Source: CAVPRW01 sp046727435 [NCBI: bacterium]
Lineage (GTDB): Bacteria; Tectomicrobia; Entotheonellia; J063
DNA: 16,652 nucleotides
Direction of reading: 5' to 3'
NCBI GenBank assembly: GCA_046727435.1
Contig: JBKPCR010000040.1
Coordinates: 1-16,652, forward strand
In this document: piece by piece, positions 8,409 to 14,914 of the stretch
How positions within the stretch are numbered: the first letter of the stretch is position 1
How the letters are laid out: each line of letters starts with the position of its first letter
Translations under genes and position numbers: made by a program
The notes under the pieces: model-generated
Databases searched by the model: none
The model's input: the letters and a program-made list of their open reading frames with translations, nothing else
Told to the model about the DNA's origin: nothing

Positions 8409-8951
8409 ATGCATCCTGATCTCGTTGTAGGCAAGCGGTTTCCGGACTTGACGCTCCCGGATCATCGGCATCAACCCGTCAGGCTGTCCGAACTGGCCGG
8501 TGGCTTTCCGCTGATCGTGAGCTTCTACCGCGGCTATTGGTGACCGAAATGCGCGCGCCAGGTGCGGCGCTTCACGGAATTGCAGGAGGACTTGCAGGTC
8601 AACTACTGTAAGCTGGCAGTCGTCAGTACGGATCCGGCCGAAGTCAGTGCGGCCTTCCGAACCGGACTCGCTGCGACGTTCACATTTCTCAGTGATCACG
8701 AGCGTCAGGCTATCCGACAGCTCGATATCGTTGAAGTGACACCACCCGATTTCAAATACGGCCTGGTGGCGCTTCCCTATGCCTTTTCCCTGGGACCCGA
8801 CCTGACCATTCATGCGATCTATGATGGTTGGTGGTTCGTTGGACGGCCGACGCTCGAGGAACTCCGGCAAGATATGCGAGCGCTGATGCAGGCCTATCGT
8901 CAGGATTACCACTATGCTGGCCCATCCTTAGCCAGTATCGAAGGTGTGTAG
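8409..8951 (+). CDS. Peroxiredoxin-like (AhpC/TSA) protein, probable selenoprotein with Sec45 encoded by TGA
   Basis: A thioredoxin-fold peroxidase or redox protein. The frame from ATG 8409 reads MHPDLVVGKRFPDLTLPDH..., reaches FYRGYW, then TGA at 8541-8543, and continues open for 135 codons to 8951. Many relatives carry FYRGxWCPxC; here the first Cys codon is TGA, giving FYRGYW-U-PKCARQ, a UxxC motif (U45, C48). Downstream sequence keeps family features (FTFLSDHERQAIRQLDI, FSLGPDLTIHAIYDG). AAGGAGA lies six bases before ATG 8409, the ideal distance, while no comparable ribosome site precedes the in-frame GTG 8562. A GC-rich hairpin follows the TGA. With Sec the product is 180 residues. The alternative is a nonsense mutation or base error of a Cys codon. 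Sec machinery (selA, selB, selC, selD) is not in this window. Confidence 0.8.
8541..8570 (+). promoter_or_regulatory. Recoded UGA and candidate bacterial SECIS hairpin
   Basis: After TGA (8541-8543), GCGC at 8551-8554 can pair with GCGC at 8567-8570, and CGC at 8556-8558 with GCG at 8564-8566, leaving G8555 bulged and a CAGGU loop (8559-8563). If C8559 rather than C8558 pairs with G8564, the loop is AGGU. The loop starts 15-16 bases after the TGA. A short GC stem with a bulge and a GGU-containing loop just 3' of UGA resembles the E. coli fdhF element recognised by SelB. The spacing is at the low end of the usual range, so it is a candidate only. Confidence 0.5.
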
Positions 8952-8969
8952 CCGATGCCTGCGGTCGTT

Positions 8970-8989
8970 GTGCTGCAGCACGCTGTTTT
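8970..8989 (+). terminator. Weak terminator candidate after the peroxiredoxin-like gene
   Basis: A 12-base palindrome, GTGCTGCAGCAC (8970-8981), is followed by GCTGTTTT. It lies in the 68-base gap between two convergent genes. The T run is short, so the call is tentative. Confidence 0.25.
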
Positions 8990-9019
8990 GCACTTGGCGG
9001 CGTGATATCGGATTGTCTA

Positions 9020-9823
9020 TTAATACTTGCCTCTGCCCCGCTCCTTGGCAGGCAGGATTTCCATGCACGTCGTCCACCAGCCGGTACGAATGGTCTCGAT
9101 GAACTCGGGAGGCAGGCCTTCCTGTTCCATCTCTAGCGCCAGCCTCTCGTGGTCATAATGGACCGGCACAAATTCGACCTGCAGATCGTCTCCTGCGGTA
9201 AAGATCGTGTACCAGACGTTGGTCTGACCGTCGTTCTCTGGTCTACCGATGACACCCACATTGACCAGATGTTTGCCTTCAGGGAGGCGTCGTTGCCATT
9301 TAATCCCTGTGTGTGTGCAGAGGAGGACATCCGTTCCACCGTCCCGCAGGAACTTCTGCACTAGGCCATTGGGGGTGGATGACTCCCAGAGGAACTCGTT
9401 GATGGTTCTCGGCGAGCCATGACACATCAACACCTGTAAAGGCCCCAATCTGATCCTGCGCTGCATGGGGAGCCTTCCCAACCAGGCTTTATTGTCTGGA
9501 GAAGTCTTCTGAAATGTATACTCGTAGCTGACGCGTGCGAAGAAGTTATCGCGCGGGTCCGTATAACCGCAACCGCAGTCACCCTTGCCCAGAGCGAGCG
9601 ATTCGTCATAGTTCCCCTGGATGGCCAACACCCCGGCAGCCTTGAGCAGCGGGAAAACCCGGTCGGGGTGGGGACCGAATCCACCCATATCGCCCAGACA
9701 GAAGACTGCCTCCACCTCCCGCTTGTACGCATCCTCCAGCGTCGCCTCCAATGCCAGGGCGTTATTATAGATGCCGCCAAAAACCGCGATGCGGCGGTAT
9801 TCCTTGATCGCTTGCATCTTCAC
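9020..9823 (-). CDS. Metallophosphoesterase-like protein lacking the first DxH motif
   Basis: A 267-residue calcineurin-like phosphoesterase of the YfcE/MJ0936 type. Motifs seen are FCLGDMGGFGPHPD (41-54, D45), IQGNYDE (68-74, N71, D73), MCHGSP (133-138, H135) and CTHTGI (169-174, H171; usually GHTH). The first motif, normally D-x-H-G-N, reads VFGGIYNN (14-21), so the Asp and His that normally bind the first metal are absent. Either chemistry is altered or the protein binds rather than cleaves. An unusual GKGDCGCGYTDPRDN stretch (79-93) follows motif III. The start ATG at 9823 has GGAGGA just upstream, 25 bases after the radical SAM gene, so the two are most likely one transcript. Confidence 0.75.
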   Translation of the reverse strand: MKMQAIKEYRRIAVFGGIYNNALALEATLEDAYKREVEAVFCLGDMGGFGPHPDRVFPLLKAAGVLAIQGNYDESLALGKGDCGCGYTDPRDNFFARVSYEYTFQKTSPDNKAWLGRLPMQRRIRLGPLQVLMCHGSPRTINEFLWESSTPNGLVQKFLRDGGTDVLLCTHTGIKWQRRLPEGKHLVNVGVIGRPENDGQTNVWYTIFTAGDDLQVEFVPVHYDHERLALEMEQEGLPPEFIETIRTGWWTTCMEILPAKERGRGKY

Positions 9824-9848
9824 TGTCCTCCGCCAGGGTGCAGGGATG

Positions 9849-10709
9849 CTAAAAGTTCTTGCACGTCATTCCCGTGTGATAGCAGGTCACACACGCGGGG
9901 TGATACAGTCGGCAGGGTTTGAACGAGTCCTGCAGGCTCTCCTCCGATAGGCGTGCCTCTGCCAACCCCGCGAGGATTGGGCAGGAGTAGATCCCCCCCT
10001 CCGCGACCACCCGAGTTTCTGAGCACTGCAGCAGCGAGAAATCAAACCCTTTTAGCACCTCATCAGTGAGCAATGGCCCCCCTGCCACGGCCATCCGTCC
10101 GATGGGGAAGATCGGGATGATCTTCACCCGCGGCTTGTCGATCCCCAGGGACAAGAGAAAGTCTCGAAAGCGTGTGTAAAGGCTACGCTCTTCTGATGGG
10201 GCCTCATGCACGGGCTCTGTTGCGGTCAGGATCGGCAGAAGGCCATGGGCATGGAGGAGCTGAATGGCCCTGAGCGCCTTTACCCAAGATCCCTTGCCGC
10301 GGATGCGGTCGTTCAGTTCCGGATTGATATCATCGACGCTGACGCGGATCTCTAACGAGTAGGGAGTCTGACTCGCGAGCGCGGCGAGGGCATCGGCCAC
10401 TGTGCCATTGATCATGGTGCCGTTGGTTAAGATCGTGGTCGGAGCCACCTGTAATGCGAAGGCCAAGAGGTCCAGGATATCGTCGTGGAGAAACGGCTCT
10501 CCCCCGGTGAAGTAGATCTCCTTGACCCCGAATGTTTCCGCTTCTCGGATGGAGCGTTTGACCGTCTTGGTGTTCAGACTCTTGAGCCATGGGTTCTTCG
10601 GGCCACTCGCATTAATGCAGTGCACACACTGCAGGTTACACCAGGTGCCCGTCAGCTGCACCCACAGCGTTGACAAGTAGGAGAAGGGCGCAACAGGTGT
10701 GCTCATCAT
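9849..10709 (-). CDS. Radical SAM protein with SPASM-like C-terminal cysteines
   Basis: A 286-residue radical SAM enzyme. The [4Fe-4S] motif is CX3CX2C, C24-NLQ-C28-VH-C31, followed by the SAM-binding GGEP (69-72) in YFTGGEPFLHDD and TILTNGTMING (92-102). Six further Cys lie in the C-terminal part (229, 243, 266, 273, 276, 283), as in CSETRV, YSCPIL and CRLYHPACVTCYHTGMTC, which suggests one or more auxiliary clusters of SPASM/twitch type. Such proteins often modify peptides, but no precursor peptide is recognised nearby. ATG at 10709 is preceded by CAGGAG with five spacer bases; a second ATG follows at once. The metallophosphoesterase-like gene is 25 bases downstream. The exact subfamily is not recognised. 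Confidence 0.82.
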   Translation of the reverse strand: MMSTPVAPFSYLSTLWVQLTGTWCNLQCVHCINASGPKNPWLKSLNTKTVKRSIREAETFGVKEIYFTGGEPFLHDDILDLLAFALQVAPTTILTNGTMINGTVADALAALASQTPYSLEIRVSVDDINPELNDRIRGKGSWVKALRAIQLLHAHGLLPILTATEPVHEAPSEERSLYTRFRDFLLSLGIDKPRVKIIPIFPIGRMAVAGGPLLTDEVLKGFDFSLLQCSETRVVAEGGIYSCPILAGLAEARLSEESLQDSFKPCRLYHPACVTCYHTGMTCKNF

Positions 10710-10728
10710 CTGATCTCCTGAACAGGAA

Positions 10729-10794
10729 CAAATAGTAATATAGCGAGATGACGCTGCTCAGGACGCCCACCACTGCGAGTCTGATGTATCCCGC
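10729..10794 (-). pseudogene. Remnant of nuoN (NADH-quinone oxidoreductase subunit N)
   Basis: On the minus strand these bases translate to [20 protein letters not shown] then YL, closely resembling the C-terminal transmembrane segment of NuoN (typical form AGYxxLAxxGVLNSVxSLYYYL). Only about 22 residues remain. The frame then runs into the ribosome site of the radical SAM gene, and on the other side reaches the IS110-type element. It looks like a leftover of a rearranged gene that now serves as upstream DNA of the radical SAM gene. It is short, so chance similarity of a hydrophobic helix is not excluded. Confidence 0.5.
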
Positions 10795-12180
10795 TGAATG
10801 GCCGAAGCCGCCTCGTGCCTCGCTCCATGCCCGATCACTCACGACCTCGGAGGTCAAGCATGCATCACTCTCGCCCACTCTATGTTGGGCTGGATGTCCA
10901 CAAGGACGCCATCGCCGTGGCCTTTGTTGCCACAGATCATGACGCTGAGGTCATCGACCTTGGGTCCATTGGCACTCGGCCATACGATATGGATCAACTG
11001 GTGCGCACGCTGCAGGCAAAAGCCACACGCCTGGTCTTCATCGATGAAGCGGGACCCGGTGGCTACGGGCTCTATCGGTATCTGACGAAACCAGGCCATG
11101 TCTGTTGGGTCGTCGCGCCCTCACTCATTCCCAAACAGGCCGGCGACCGCGTGACAACCGACTGTCGGGATGCCGTCCAATGGGCCCGGCTGATGCGCTC
11201 GGGGGATCTCACGCCGGTCTATGTCCCAGCCGTCCAAGACGACGCCATGCGTGACCTGAACTGTGCGCGTGAAGATGCGCTCCACGTTCTCAAGACGGCA
11301 AAATTTCGCCTGAACGCGTTGCTGCTGCGGCATGATATCCGCTAGACCGGTCGAGCCACCTGGGGCCCGGCTCACCGGCGCTGGCGCAGCGAGGTCGTCT
11401 GTCCCACCCCGGCACAGCCAAGCGTCTACCAAGCATAATTCCGGGCGGTCACCGAGCACACCGACGGGCTCCCGCGTTTGGACCAGGAACTCCACGAGCA
11501 GGTCACCGCCTGGCGGTTCTGCCCGGTGGTGGACGCACTCCAAGCCCCCCATGGCGTGCCGTGTACAGGGGCTGTCACCACCGTCGCTGAGCTCGGCGAT
11601 CTCACCCGATTTGCTAACCCCAGACAACACATGAAGGATCTGGGCCTGACGCCGTCGGAGTATTCTCGTGGCGAGCGCCGACGCCAGGGAGGCATCACGA
11701 AGACGGGGAATACCCATGCCCGTCGGGCCCTGGTCGCGGGGGCCTGGGCCTATCGCTACCCGGCCAACGTGAGCCGACACCTGCACCTCCGCCTGAAGAA
11801 GCTCCCCAAGCCACTCCAAGACATCAGTTGGAAGGCAAAGGCCCGGCTGTGCAAACGCTATCGGCAGCTCAGCGCCCGGGGCAAACATCCGAATCAGGTC
11901 GTCGTGGCCATTGCCCGTGAGCTGATCGCGTGTATGTGGGCTATTGCCAAGCAGGTCCCTCTCACCGCCTAGATACGGAGGCCGCCTTGTCGTTGAATCG
12001 AGCGTCCCAAAGGGTTTCAGGGTAAGCTTCCCATATCCATCGGAAGAGGCGCAGCCCCGGTGTGGTGTGACCCTCGTGAGCGTTAAGAGGTTCAATATCC
12101 TCGTCCCTAGAGCGAGGCAGGCACCTGACGGAGACAAGTAAGGTGGTAGCCAACCCACGGATATCAGCAGGATCAACCGT
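10785..12180 (+). mobile_element. IS110-family insertion sequence, degraded; ends approximate
   Basis: The element consists of a DEDD transposase pseudogene (10860-11972) with a short 5' and a longer 3' non-coding part. ATCCCGCTGA at 10788-10797 and its inverted partner TCAGCAGGAT at 12164-12173 match in 9 of 10 positions and could be the subterminal repeats used by the IS1111 subgroup. That gives about 1.4 kb, a normal size. The left repeat overlaps the nuoN-like remnant, so the boundary is uncertain. IS110 elements make no standard target duplications, and none is seen. Confidence 0.6.
10860..11972 (+). pseudogene. IS110-family DEDD transposase with two in-frame stop codons
   Basis: Site-specific transposase of the RuvC-like plus serine type. 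From ATG 10860 the frame gives [10 protein letters not shown] (D12), [16 protein letters not shown] (E63) and [13 protein letters not shown] (D101, D104), the DEDD acidic set; Cys replaces the usual Arg in TDRRDA. TAG at 11343-11345 (codon 162) interrupts it, and TAA at 11436-11438 (codon 193) again, yet the same frame resumes without any shift through TGRATWGPAHRRW and RLDQELHEQVTAW to the C-terminal Transposase_20 domain, LGLTPSEYSRGERRRQGGIT, which includes the probable catalytic Ser. Full length would be 370 residues. A palindrome GACCTC-G-GAGGTC (10843-10855) overlaps the ribosome site. It is a dead copy unless another copy acts in trans. Confidence 0.88.
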
Positions 12181-12276
12181 CACTTCTTACTGGCTCCGCC
12201 TCTTCCCATGCACGAAGGAGATAAAACCTCATGCAGACCTAAAAAAGTTGTGTCCCACTCTTGACATTGGAAGTCA
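11973..12276 (+). ncRNA. Structured 3' non-coding end of the IS110 element, possible bridge RNA, plus flank
   Basis: No gene is seen here. Bases 11990-12176 are the right end of the element. Hairpins include CCTC/GAGG (12072-12075 with 12087-12090) and CCTCG/CGAGG (12099-12103 with 12113-12117, nine-base loop). IS110-family elements encode a non-coding guide (bridge) RNA, in the IS1111 subgroup downstream of the transposase, so this stretch is the natural place for one. Guide loops could not be assigned without the insertion junctions. Bases 12180-12276 show nothing recognisable. Confidence 0.3.
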
Positions 12277-12386
12277 TATCAACGCTCACGCTCAGCGGCG
12301 GGGGCTGACCCAGACCCGACTGCTGACCGGACCACTAAGCTGCACACCACCGCTGTTCCCCCGTCCGCTGCAGTGTCTGGTTAGGC
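12277..12386 (-). repeat. Integron attC recombination site following the HEPN-like gene
   Basis: Read on the minus strand the site starts with GCCTAAC (12386-12380), a perfect R'' core (RYYYAAC), and ends 110 bases later with GTTGATA (12283-12277), which keeps the GTT of R'. The arms fold back: GGGGG/CCCCC and flanking bases 12293-12304 pair with 12358-12370 over 12 base pairs, continued by 12288-12292 with 12372-12376. T12364 and C12371 are left unpaired, seven bases apart, like the extrahelical bases that set strand choice in attC. The stop codon of the HEPN-like gene lies inside R'', as is common in gene cassettes. Confidence 0.7.
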
Positions 12387-12899
12387 GTGCCCGGCTTCGC
12401 CCGCAGTGTTTAAGCGACGAACCTCGGCGTCGACCTCAGCCATGAGTGTCCCGAAATCAGATCCACCATAGGCAAAGATGGTCTCAAGCATCTGCCTCAA
12501 GCTACGGTCGCCTTCAAGTACTGTGCTTCGAATTCGCTTGATATCAGCGAGAACGTCGGCCCGTGTCGCGGGATCGGCCATGCGTTCCACGGACTCTATG
12601 AGGAAGCCATGAACAAATCGATTGCGTGCAGCCAAGGCTTGTTCAAGGCTGGTTCTCCAGCCGTCGCTGATTCTTCCGCTCTGCTGTAGAGTTCGGAGAA
12701 CTTGCCCCAGCGTGCGTTTTGTTCGATCCTCGATGATATCGGTCGCTTCTCCAATGGCGAAGCCGCCAAAACCCAGTTCCGCCATCGCGACAAGTAACAC
12801 TTTGAGGCCATATTCTAGCCCCTGGCATGCATGGAGGGTGAGACCAGCCCAATACATGATTGGCTTAAGCGTCTTTGGGTCTATAGGCGAGGGCTTCAC
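12381..12899 (-). CDS. Hypothetical protein with HEPN-like RX4H motif
   Basis: A 172-residue, mostly alpha-helical protein not assignable to a named family. The stretch QALAARNRFVHGFLI (about 87-101) contains R-NRFV-H, the RX4-6H motif of HEPN domains, many of which are RNases of toxin-antitoxin or defence systems. The flanking helices (YWAGLTLHACQGLEYGLKVL at 16-35, LADIKRIRSTV later) fit a small helical bundle. The start is GTG 12899 with a poor ribosome site; ATG 12857 (residue 15) is an alternative. No nucleotidyltransferase antitoxin partner is adjacent. The TAA stop lies inside an attC site, so it looks like an integron gene cassette. An RNase function is inference. Confidence 0.6.
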   Translation of the reverse strand: MKPSPIDPKTLKPIMYWAGLTLHACQGLEYGLKVLLVAMAELGFGGFAIGEATDIIEDRTKRTLGQVLRTLQQSGRISDGWRTSLEQALAARNRFVHGFLIESVERMADPATRADVLADIKRIRSTVLEGDRSLRQMLETIFAYGGSDFGTLMAEVDAEVRRLNTAGEAGHA

Positions 12900-13023
12900 G
12901 TGTGTCTCGATCCGGCAAATGCATTAGGGAAGACTTGTTAAAGCTTGAGCCCAAAAAGCAAGCGTTACACCGCGGGCGTCAGGCGTGGATGGGCCAGGGA
13001 CGCTGGGCAGTCCCACCCACCCC

Positions 13024-13656
13024 TCACGTGTTGCTCCAATCGAACGCATTCAGTTGCGCGTAGGTGTCCGCATGCTCAAACACCAGCGGGGCGCCGGACT
13101 GCACCCGCAGGAGGACGGTGTTGCCCACCTCGGCCTCTTTGTACTCGAAGCCGTCGGGCAGGACAATCCGCGCCCGGTGCTCTTCCCCGGTGACCGGATT
13201 CTTGATCGGCTCGGTGCGGAGTTCCACAATGCCCGGAATGCGCAGCAGCGCTTGGCGCCGTTCCCGGTCGCTCTGGAAAGTGATGGGGACAGAGACCGGA
13301 TCAACCACATGGGGGCAGACCGCTGCGAAGATCTCGAAAAATGCTCCGCCCTGGGTACCGCTCTCAAGCGCCATTAAGGCTGCGCGCTGATCCGGGGTGG
13401 CGTGCTCGTCAATGAGCAACTGCCGCGTGCCATTCCCTTCATGGATGGGGCCTGGCCACCAGAAGATCCGGGCAAACCGCACGCCATCGAGTCGGGTCGT
13501 GCCAAAGTAGCCCTCCCGGATCTGCCAACCCCCTAAGCCGTCACATCGGCCATGCGTAGGCAAAGCGTTGAATTGGCAGGGGCAGCCCCACGCACAATTA
13601 CAGCCCCCGATCGCCTCACCGGCGATGCGCCATGGCGTCTTTGCTGGTGTACTCAT
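13024..13656 (-). CDS. DUF1326 domain-containing protein
   Basis: A 210-residue protein of the DUF1326 family, whose function is unknown. The hallmark is the N-terminal Cys-rich motif GGCNCAWGCPCQFNALPTHG (C19, C21, C25, C27), followed by GRCDGLGGWQIREGYFGTT and LDGVRFARIF. This arrangement could bind a metal or take part in redox chemistry, but that is not shown. The start is taken as ATG 13656 because GGAGGA lies just upstream at the right distance; the frame remains open to 13692 without a ribosome site. TGA at 13026-13024. It lies between the TIR gene and the HEPN-like gene on the same strand, directly after an attC-like sequence, so it may be a cassette. The 124 bases downstream show no clear attC. 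Confidence 0.85.
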   Translation of the reverse strand: MSTPAKTPWRIAGEAIGGCNCAWGCPCQFNALPTHGRCDGLGGWQIREGYFGTTRLDGVRFARIFWWPGPIHEGNGTRQLLIDEHATPDQRAALMALESGTQGGAFFEIFAAVCPHVVDPVSVPITFQSDRERRQALLRIPGIVELRTEPIKNPVTGEEHRARIVLPDGFEYKEAEVGNTVLLRVQSGAPLVFEHADTYAQLNAFDWSNT

Positions 13657-13679
13657 GATTCCTCCTACTTCTTGTTGCC

Positions 13680-13739
13680 GCCGGACGAGCAAGCTCAGCT
13701 GCGCGAGGCACGAGCATCGGCTGGAGCGAATGGTTAGGC
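13680..13739 (-). repeat. attC-like site between the TIR gene and the DUF1326 gene
   Basis: On the minus strand, GCCTAAC (13739-13733) is a perfect R'' core, followed by CATTCGCTCCAGCCGATGC, very like the left arm of many attC sites. The right arm CAGCTGAGCTTG pairs in part: 13693-13699 with 13720-13727 leaving one G extrahelical. The right core is GTCCGGC, well off GTTRRRY. At 60 bases it is within the attC size range. It starts 38 bases after the TIR gene and stops just before the DUF1326 ribosome site. It may be degenerate. Confidence 0.42.
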
Positions 13740-13777
13740 AGCGTTTTCTCCCATTGTAGTCGGGTTATACGCCCACC

Positions 13778-14902
13778 CTATTTTACGAAGCGACGGACAA
13801 TGAGTCGCGTTTCTTCGTCGAATGGCGCGAGATCCGGATCCCGCCCGAGAATAACTGAGAAGAGGTAATGTTGAAGTGCCAGCACGCGCCAGTAAACCGG
13901 CCTCAAATCAGGAGTGAAGCCGAACAAAGAGTTGACAAGAACACCTAAGGAACGGCGAGAACGTTCATCTCTAGAGGCAAGGACTCGGTCGAACTCAGCC
14001 TTGAACTCTTCCTTTGTGGCAAGTCGGAGTCGGTTATTTCTATCACGTGTCATCAAAAAGCGTTCAATACGCTCGTCAAGCTGATCCCGCCTTAAACCCT
14101 GGAGCCAAGTTTGCTCCGGGGTCTGGTATCTCGTAATCCTCCATCCACAGATCTCTGGCTGGTACGGGATTCTAGGTTCTTGACGAGAGAGCTCATAGTG
14201 CTGCGTTGGTGAAAGGTACACTGCTTCGATAAGTTCCCTCATCCTAGTTTCGATCTGAAGCCCTAGGCGATAATATGCGAGTGGAGCAAGCAAATCGTAG
14301 GCGATTTCTCTTACCGCGCCACCGTCGGTTGGCAGCCAATCGAAATTCTCACTTGTCAAAGCGAGAACCGAATGTATTTCCGGATTCGAGAGAAGGGAAA
14401 TTGTGTCTAATGCTCGTTCGCACAGTCCGATTAACTCGGGCTCCGGCGGGTCGAGCCGAACGTACTGCGCTAATTTTTCAAACCAGACTTTAGGGACGTG
14501 AGTCAAGTCTGTGTGGAGGTTATGCCCATTGAGTGTAGAAGCCCAGCGAGCTAGTTCATCAACGGACCAATAGACAGCTGCAATCCTTGCGTATTCCGGC
14601 AAACTGAGCTTCTCGCCAACAGTATCGAGCACAAGAAAGCTTACTGTCTTGTCCGCTGCGCGCGAAAATCCTATTTCATAGGGCACCTACCACGAACCCG
14701 CGGTGCGAGAACTCACAAGACCGAGAAGTGCGGTTGCATGGCGTACACCACGTTCAATGGCATGCACAAGGCCCTTGTCCCCGAGCATTCCAAGCGCAGC
14801 TGCTCTTTGAAGATCCTCGTCTTCTTCATCGAGCCAATAGTGCACGTGGAGCGACGAGAGCACTGATGCAATGGCCCGTGCAACTGGCTTATCTACGGAC
14901 AT
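13778..14902 (-). pseudogene. TIR-domain protein gene, 5' truncated and interrupted by an in-frame TAG
   Basis: TIR-like proteins of this type are often NADases or signalling proteins in phage defence. From ATG 14902 the frame reads SVDKPVARAIASVL...WLDEEDEDLQ...GLVHAIERGVRHATALLGLV, SSRTAGSW, then TAG at 14689-14687 (codon 72), then VPYEIGFSRAADKTVSFLVL and LPEYARIAAVYWSVDELARW. Relatives read S-W-W-V-P-x-E-I-G here, so TAG replaces a Trp codon with the frame kept. The first strand (usually xxFISHSS) is missing because an IS1634-type element ends at the start codon. The C-terminal part (about 120-374) is unrecognised and largely helical. Base composition appears poorer in G+C than in the neighbouring genes. 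Translation could restart at GTG 14686, but no ribosome site is seen. Confidence 0.65.
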
Positions 14903-14912
14903 TCCGCACCTC
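14902..14912 (+). repeat. Left terminal inverted repeat of the IS1634-type element
   Basis: TTCCGCACCTC, an 11-base exact inverse of 16636-16646. Its outermost base is the A of the ATG that opens the TIR reading frame on the minus strand. Confidence 0.75.
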
Positions 14913-14914
14913 CC

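Noticed and set aside
8238-8912. A 224-codon minus-strand frame opposite the end of egtD and the peroxiredoxin-like gene
   Set aside because: It is antisense to two well-supported genes, has no recognisable motif, and open antisense frames are common in GC-rich coding DNA.
8562-8951. Annotating the peroxiredoxin-like gene as starting at GTG 8562
   Set aside because: This drops the first strand and active-site loop, and lacks a ribosome site; the strong site is at 8396-8403 before ATG 8409.
11121-12176. A 351-codon minus-strand frame across the IS110 element
   Set aside because: It is antisense to the transposase frame, whose codons encode recognisable DEDD and Transposase_20 motifs despite two stops.
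12960-12973. attC-like pieces after the DUF1326 gene (GCGTTACAC on +)
   Set aside because: No matching partner core or arm pairing was found at a suitable distance in the right orientation.
14687-14689. Pyrrolysine at the TAG in the TIR gene
   Set aside because: Relatives have Trp there, no pyl genes are seen, and other stops (TAG and TAA) occur in the nearby decayed transposase, so mutation is simpler.
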